Of a stretch of 8,369 nt of DNA, positions 5,753 through 8,369 are shown in pieces; position 1 is the first letter of the stretch; each line of letters begins with the position of its first letter. Origin of the DNA: Oscillospiraceae bacterium (lineage in GTDB: Bacteria > Bacillota > Clostridia > Oscillospirales > Oscillospiraceae); assembly GCA_017399325.1 (NCBI GenBank), contig JAFQDY010000051.1, positions 1 through 8,369 on the forward strand, written 5' to 3'. The notes beneath the pieces are model-generated. The model saw only the letters and a program-made list of their open reading frames with translations. It did no database searches and had not been told where the DNA came from. The position numbers and the translations under genes were made by a program.

Positions 5753-8262
5753 ATCTCTCCTTTTCTACCCGGGGCTGGCCCGACCTTAGTTGGGACGATA
5801 TGCTCCATACCGCCAAGGAAATGGGATTTTCCGGCGTAGAGGTCTACAACCTGCCCAAGTTCAATCCCCTCCTTGACAGAAGCGGCCCGTTCCACACCTA
5901 TCAGGCGGCCGCCACCGTACGGCAACTGCGGGAATTGAATCTGAAAATTCCCTGTTTTGACACTTCCTGCGACATCTCCTGCCCGGATACCCCTTTGGAT
6001 GACCTGTTGGTGCTGATGGAAGTGGCCCGCAACGTGCAGGTGCCTTATGTGGTGGCTTGCGCTTTGACCGACCGGGAAGATACCGTGCGGCGTAACTTGG
6101 AAGTTCTTCTTCCCAAGGCAGAAGAATTCGGCGTCACTTTGCTCTTGAAAACCAGCGGAATTTATGCAGATACCGCCCGTCTGCGGGCAATGATGGACAG
6201 TTTTGCCTGCGACCAGTTGGCAGCACTGTGGGATGTCCATCACCCCTATCGGGATATGGGAGAAAGCGGTGACACCACCATCAAAAATCTGGGCAACTAT
6301 GTGCGCCACGTCCATTTGCGGGACTCAGACGATGATAGTAATTACCAACTGATCGGCGAAGGCACTTTGCCTGTTGCTGATATGATGCGGGCGCTGTCCA
6401 GCGTAAATTTTGACGGCTTTATCTCTTTGGAGTGGAAGCCTCAGTGGCTGGATTATGTGCAAGATCCGGAGGTCATCTTCCCTTACTTTGTGAACTTTAT
6501 GCGCCGCTTTGAAAGCCCCCGGGGCAAAAAGCGAGTGCTTTACCCCAATCACGACGGCACCGGTCAGTACGTTTGGAAGAAAGACGAATTGATCGACCTG
6601 ACATTCCCCCAGGTGCTGGACAGAATGGTGGAGGAATTCCCCGACCAGTATGCATTCAAGTACACCACTTTGGACTACACCCGCACTTACGAGGAGTTCC
6701 GCACCGATGTGGACCGGTTTGCCCGGGCGCTGATCTCTATGGGTGTGAAAGCCGGCTCGAAGGTGGCCATCTGGGCCACCAATGTGCCTGCCTGGTACAT
6801 CACCTTCTGGGCCACCACCAAGATCGGCGCGGTTTTGGTCACCGTGAACACCGCTTATAAAGTCCACGAGGCCGAGTACCTGCTCCGCCAGTCGGACACC
6901 CACACTTTGGTGATGATCGACAGTTGTTTGGACTCTGACTATGCCGGGATCATCAACGAACTGTGTCCGGAAATTGCCGGCACAAAACCGGGAGATCCCT
7001 TGCACTGCAAGCGGCTGCCTTTCCTCAGGAATGTGATCACCGTGGGATTCAAGCAGCCTGGTTGTCTGACCTTTGACGAGGCTATGGCCCGCTATGAAAT
7101 GGTCTCTCAGGAGCAGTTGCAGCGGATGGCCGCCGCCGTCAAGCCCGACGATGTGTGCAATATGCAGTACACTTCCGGCACGACAGGCTTCCCCAAAGGT
7201 GTTATGCTGACCCATTACAATGTGGTCAACAACGGTAAATGTATCGGCGACCGGATGGGTCTTTCCACCGCAGACCGGATGATGATCCAGGTGCCTATGT
7301 TCCACTGTTTCGGTATGACCCTGTCTATGACTTCGTCTATGACCCACGGCGCAACGCTGTGTCCCCTGCCTTATTTCTCCGCAAAGGCCAGCCTTGCCTG
7401 CATCAATCAGGAGAAAATTACCTGCTTCAACGGCGTGCCTACTATGTTTATTGCGATGTTTAACCATCCGGACTATCGCAGCACCGATTTTTCCCATATG
7501 CGTACCGGCATTATGGCCGGCGCTGGCTGTCCGCCGGAACTGATGCGCCGGGCCGCACAGCCTGACGAGATGAATATGTACGGCATCGTGTCTGTTTACG
7601 GCCAGACCGAATGCGCCCCCGGCAACACCATGTCTGCCTGGACGGATTCGCTGGAAGTGCGTACCGACACGGTGGGTTATGCATTCCCCCATGTGCGGTG
7701 CAAGATCGTGGATCCCGAGACCGGCGAGGAAGTTGGCCCCGGTGTCAACGGCGAGTTCTGCGCCAAGGGTTACAACACTATGAAGGGTTACTATAAGATG
7801 CCCGACGCCACCGGCGGCACCATTGATAGTGATGGTTGGCTCCACTCCGGTGACCTGGCCTGTATGGACGAAGAAGGCAACTACCGGATCACCGGTCGGC
7901 TGAAAGATATGATCATCCGGGGCGGTGAGAACATCTACCCCAAGGAGATCGAGGAATTTATCTACACCCATCCTGCCGTTAAAGATGTGCAGGTTATCGG
8001 TGTGCCGGACAAAAAGTACGGCGAAGAAATTTTGGCCAGCATCATTCTGAAAGAAAAGGATTCCGTCACCGTGGCGGAAATGTCTGACTATATCAAGGGA
8101 AGTCTTGCCCGGCACAAAGTGCCCAAATACATTGAATTTGTGGACGCATTCCCCATGAATGCGGCAGGCAAAGTGCTCAAATACAAAATGCGCGAGGACG
8201 CAGCCGCCCGGCTTGGCTTAACCGGCGACGGCGCCGACACCGCAGGAAACCCGGGTAAATAA
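5749..8262 (+). CDS. Sugar-phosphate-isomerase-like TIM barrel fused to fatty-acyl-CoA ligase, 837 aa
   Basis: Residues 1 to about 255 resemble the xylose-isomerase-like/AP-endonuclease-2 TIM barrel (start NLSFSTRGWPDLSWDDML). Putative metal residues include D162 and H164/H165 (WDVHHP), H187/H189 (HVHLRD) and E228 (SLEW). The usual Glu at the end of strand 5 seems to be K134 (LLLKTS), so metal chemistry may be changed. Residues about 265-837 form a complete FadD/ACSF2-like ANL ligase. Its motifs are YTSGTTGFPKG (474-484), YGQTE (617-621), HSGD (699-702), GRLKD (716-720), RGGENIYPKEIEE (724-736) and catalytic K808 in NAAGKVLK. It should activate a carboxylic acid to its CoA ester; the substrate is unknown. 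The start overlaps the upstream stop as ATGA and has GAGGAGG at 5735-5741, so translational coupling is likely. No stop, frameshift or internal start separates the two domains, so the fusion appears real. The last 20 residues are a low-complexity tail. Confidence 0.92.
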   Translation: MNLSFSTRGWPDLSWDDMLHTAKEMGFSGVEVYNLPKFNPLLDRSGPFHTYQAAATVRQLRELNLKIPCFDTSCDISCPDTPLDDLLVLMEVARNVQVPYVVACALTDREDTVRRNLEVLLPKAEEFGVTLLLKTSGIYADTARLRAMMDSFACDQLAALWDVHHPYRDMGESGDTTIKNLGNYVRHVHLRDSDDDSNYQLIGEGTLPVADMMRALSSVNFDGFISLEWKPQWLDYVQDPEVIFPYFVNFMRRFESPRGKKRVLYPNHDGTGQYVWKKDELIDLTFPQVLDRMVEEFPDQYAFKYTTLDYTRTYEEFRTDVDRFARALISMGVKAGSKVAIWATNVPAWYITFWATTKIGAVLVTVNTAYKVHEAEYLLRQSDTHTLVMIDSCLDSDYAGIINELCPEIAGTKPGDPLHCKRLPFLRNVITVGFKQPGCLTFDEAMARYEMVSQEQLQRMAAAVKPDDVCNMQYTSGTTGFPKGVMLTHYNVVNNGKCIGDRMGLSTADRMMIQVPMFHCFGMTLSMTSSMTHGATLCPLPYFSAKASLACINQEKITCFNGVPTMFIAMFNHPDYRSTDFSHMRTGIMAGAGCPPELMRRAAQPDEMNMYGIVSVYGQTECAPGNTMSAWTDSLEVRTDTVGYAFPHVRCKIVDPETGEEVGPGVNGEFCAKGYNTMKGYYKMPDATGGTIDSDGWLHSGDLACMDEEGNYRITGRLKDMIIRGGENIYPKEIEEFIYTHPAVKDVQVIGVPDKKYGEEILASIILKEKDSVTVAEMSDYIKGSLARHKVPKYIEFVDAFPMNAAGKVLKYKMREDAAARLGLTGDGADTAGNPGK

Positions 8263-8270
8263 GCGCAAAG

Positions 8271-8302
8271 AAAACCTCCCTCTTATGAGGGAGGTTTTTT
8301 GT
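8271..8302. terminator. Bidirectional intrinsic terminator between convergent genes
   Basis: AAAACCTCCCTC (8271-8282) pairs with GAGGGAGGTTTT (8287-8298) around TTAT. T-runs follow on the plus strand (8295-8300, 8302-8305) and an A-rich stretch on the other side (8267-8274) gives a U-rich tail on the minus strand. It begins eight bases after the stop of the 837-aa gene and lies just beyond the stop of the convergent gene, so it probably ends both transcripts. Confidence 0.9.
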
Positions 8303-8303
8303 T

Positions 8304-8369
8304 TTACAATGTTGCGGCCATGACCGCTTTGATGGTATGCATCCGATTTTCTGCCTCTTGGAAGACCAC
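8304..8369 (-). CDS. argF: Ornithine carbamoyltransferase, C-terminal 21 codons (5' part off the window)
   Basis: The minus strand reads in from the right edge and ends at TAA (8304-8306). The last residues, AENRMHTIKAVMAATL, match the well-conserved C-terminal helix of anabolic ornithine carbamoyltransferases (typically AENRMHTIKAVMVATL). The enzyme makes citrulline from ornithine and carbamoyl phosphate in arginine synthesis. Only this tail is visible, so whether the gene is biosynthetic (argF) or catabolic (arcB) cannot be settled. It converges on the T-box operon and shares its terminator; no functional link is implied. Confidence 0.82.
   Translation of the reverse strand: MVFQEAENRMHTIKAVMAATL

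Noticed and set aside
6325..8115. Minus-strand open frame of 596 codons, and the one at 5731-6315
   Set aside because: They are antisense to the 837-aa fusion, whose core ligase and barrel motifs are unmistakable; the translations are His/Gly-rich and resemble no family.
1..8369. Mobile element, CRISPR array, tRNA or rRNA gene
   Set aside because: No transposase, terminal repeats, regularly spaced repeats or cloverleaf sequences were seen; the tRNA-like signals are T-box leaders.

Overview
The window looks like a chromosomal segment of a low- to mid-GC Gram-positive anaerobe, most likely a gut or rumen Clostridia member. The evidence is two T-box leaders, near-consensus sigma-A promoters with 17-bp spacers, strong AGGAGG-type ribosome binding sites, and short intrinsic terminators with U-runs. 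This placement is inference; no phylogenetic marker gene is present.

Layout. Positions 1-1262 (minus) hold the first 420 codons of an XRE-cupin-acyl-CoA synthetase fusion that runs off the left edge. Positions 1263-1356 hold its own promoter and two candidate operators. Positions 1357-3630 (minus) hold a complete 757-aa paralogue of the same fusion. Positions 3631-4339 are a divergent regulatory island: a T-box leader with its promoter on the minus strand, a 25-bp interrupted palindrome, and a second promoter with T-box leader on the plus strand. Positions 4340-5752 (plus) encode a 470-aa 2-isopropylmalate-synthase-like protein whose catalytic motifs are eroded while its C-terminal regulatory domain is intact. 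It overlaps by 4 bases (ATGA) an 837-aa fusion of a sugar-phosphate-isomerase-like TIM barrel with a fatty-acyl-CoA ligase (5749-8262). A terminator at 8271-8302 separates this operon from the convergent 3' end of an ornithine carbamoyltransferase gene at the right edge.

How it fits together. Structural alignment of the two T-boxes places the specifier codon at ATC (Ile) in the minus leader and CTG (Leu) in the plus leader. Both T-box sequences read UGGU, which pairs with discriminator A73, as expected for tRNA-Ile and tRNA-Leu. The two divergent transcripts would therefore be switched on by isoleucine and leucine starvation, and they encode carboxylic-acid:CoA ligases rather than the usual biosynthetic enzymes. 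A reasonable hypothesis is salvage of branched-chain amino acids from branched short-chain fatty acids (2-methylbutyrate, isovalerate) by CoA activation and later reductive carboxylation. The dead-looking LeuA paralogue may act as a leucine-binding subunit or regulator. The domain fusions, the degenerate LeuA and the paired Ile/Leu T-boxes together make this locus the item of interest in the window; its function is inferred, not shown.
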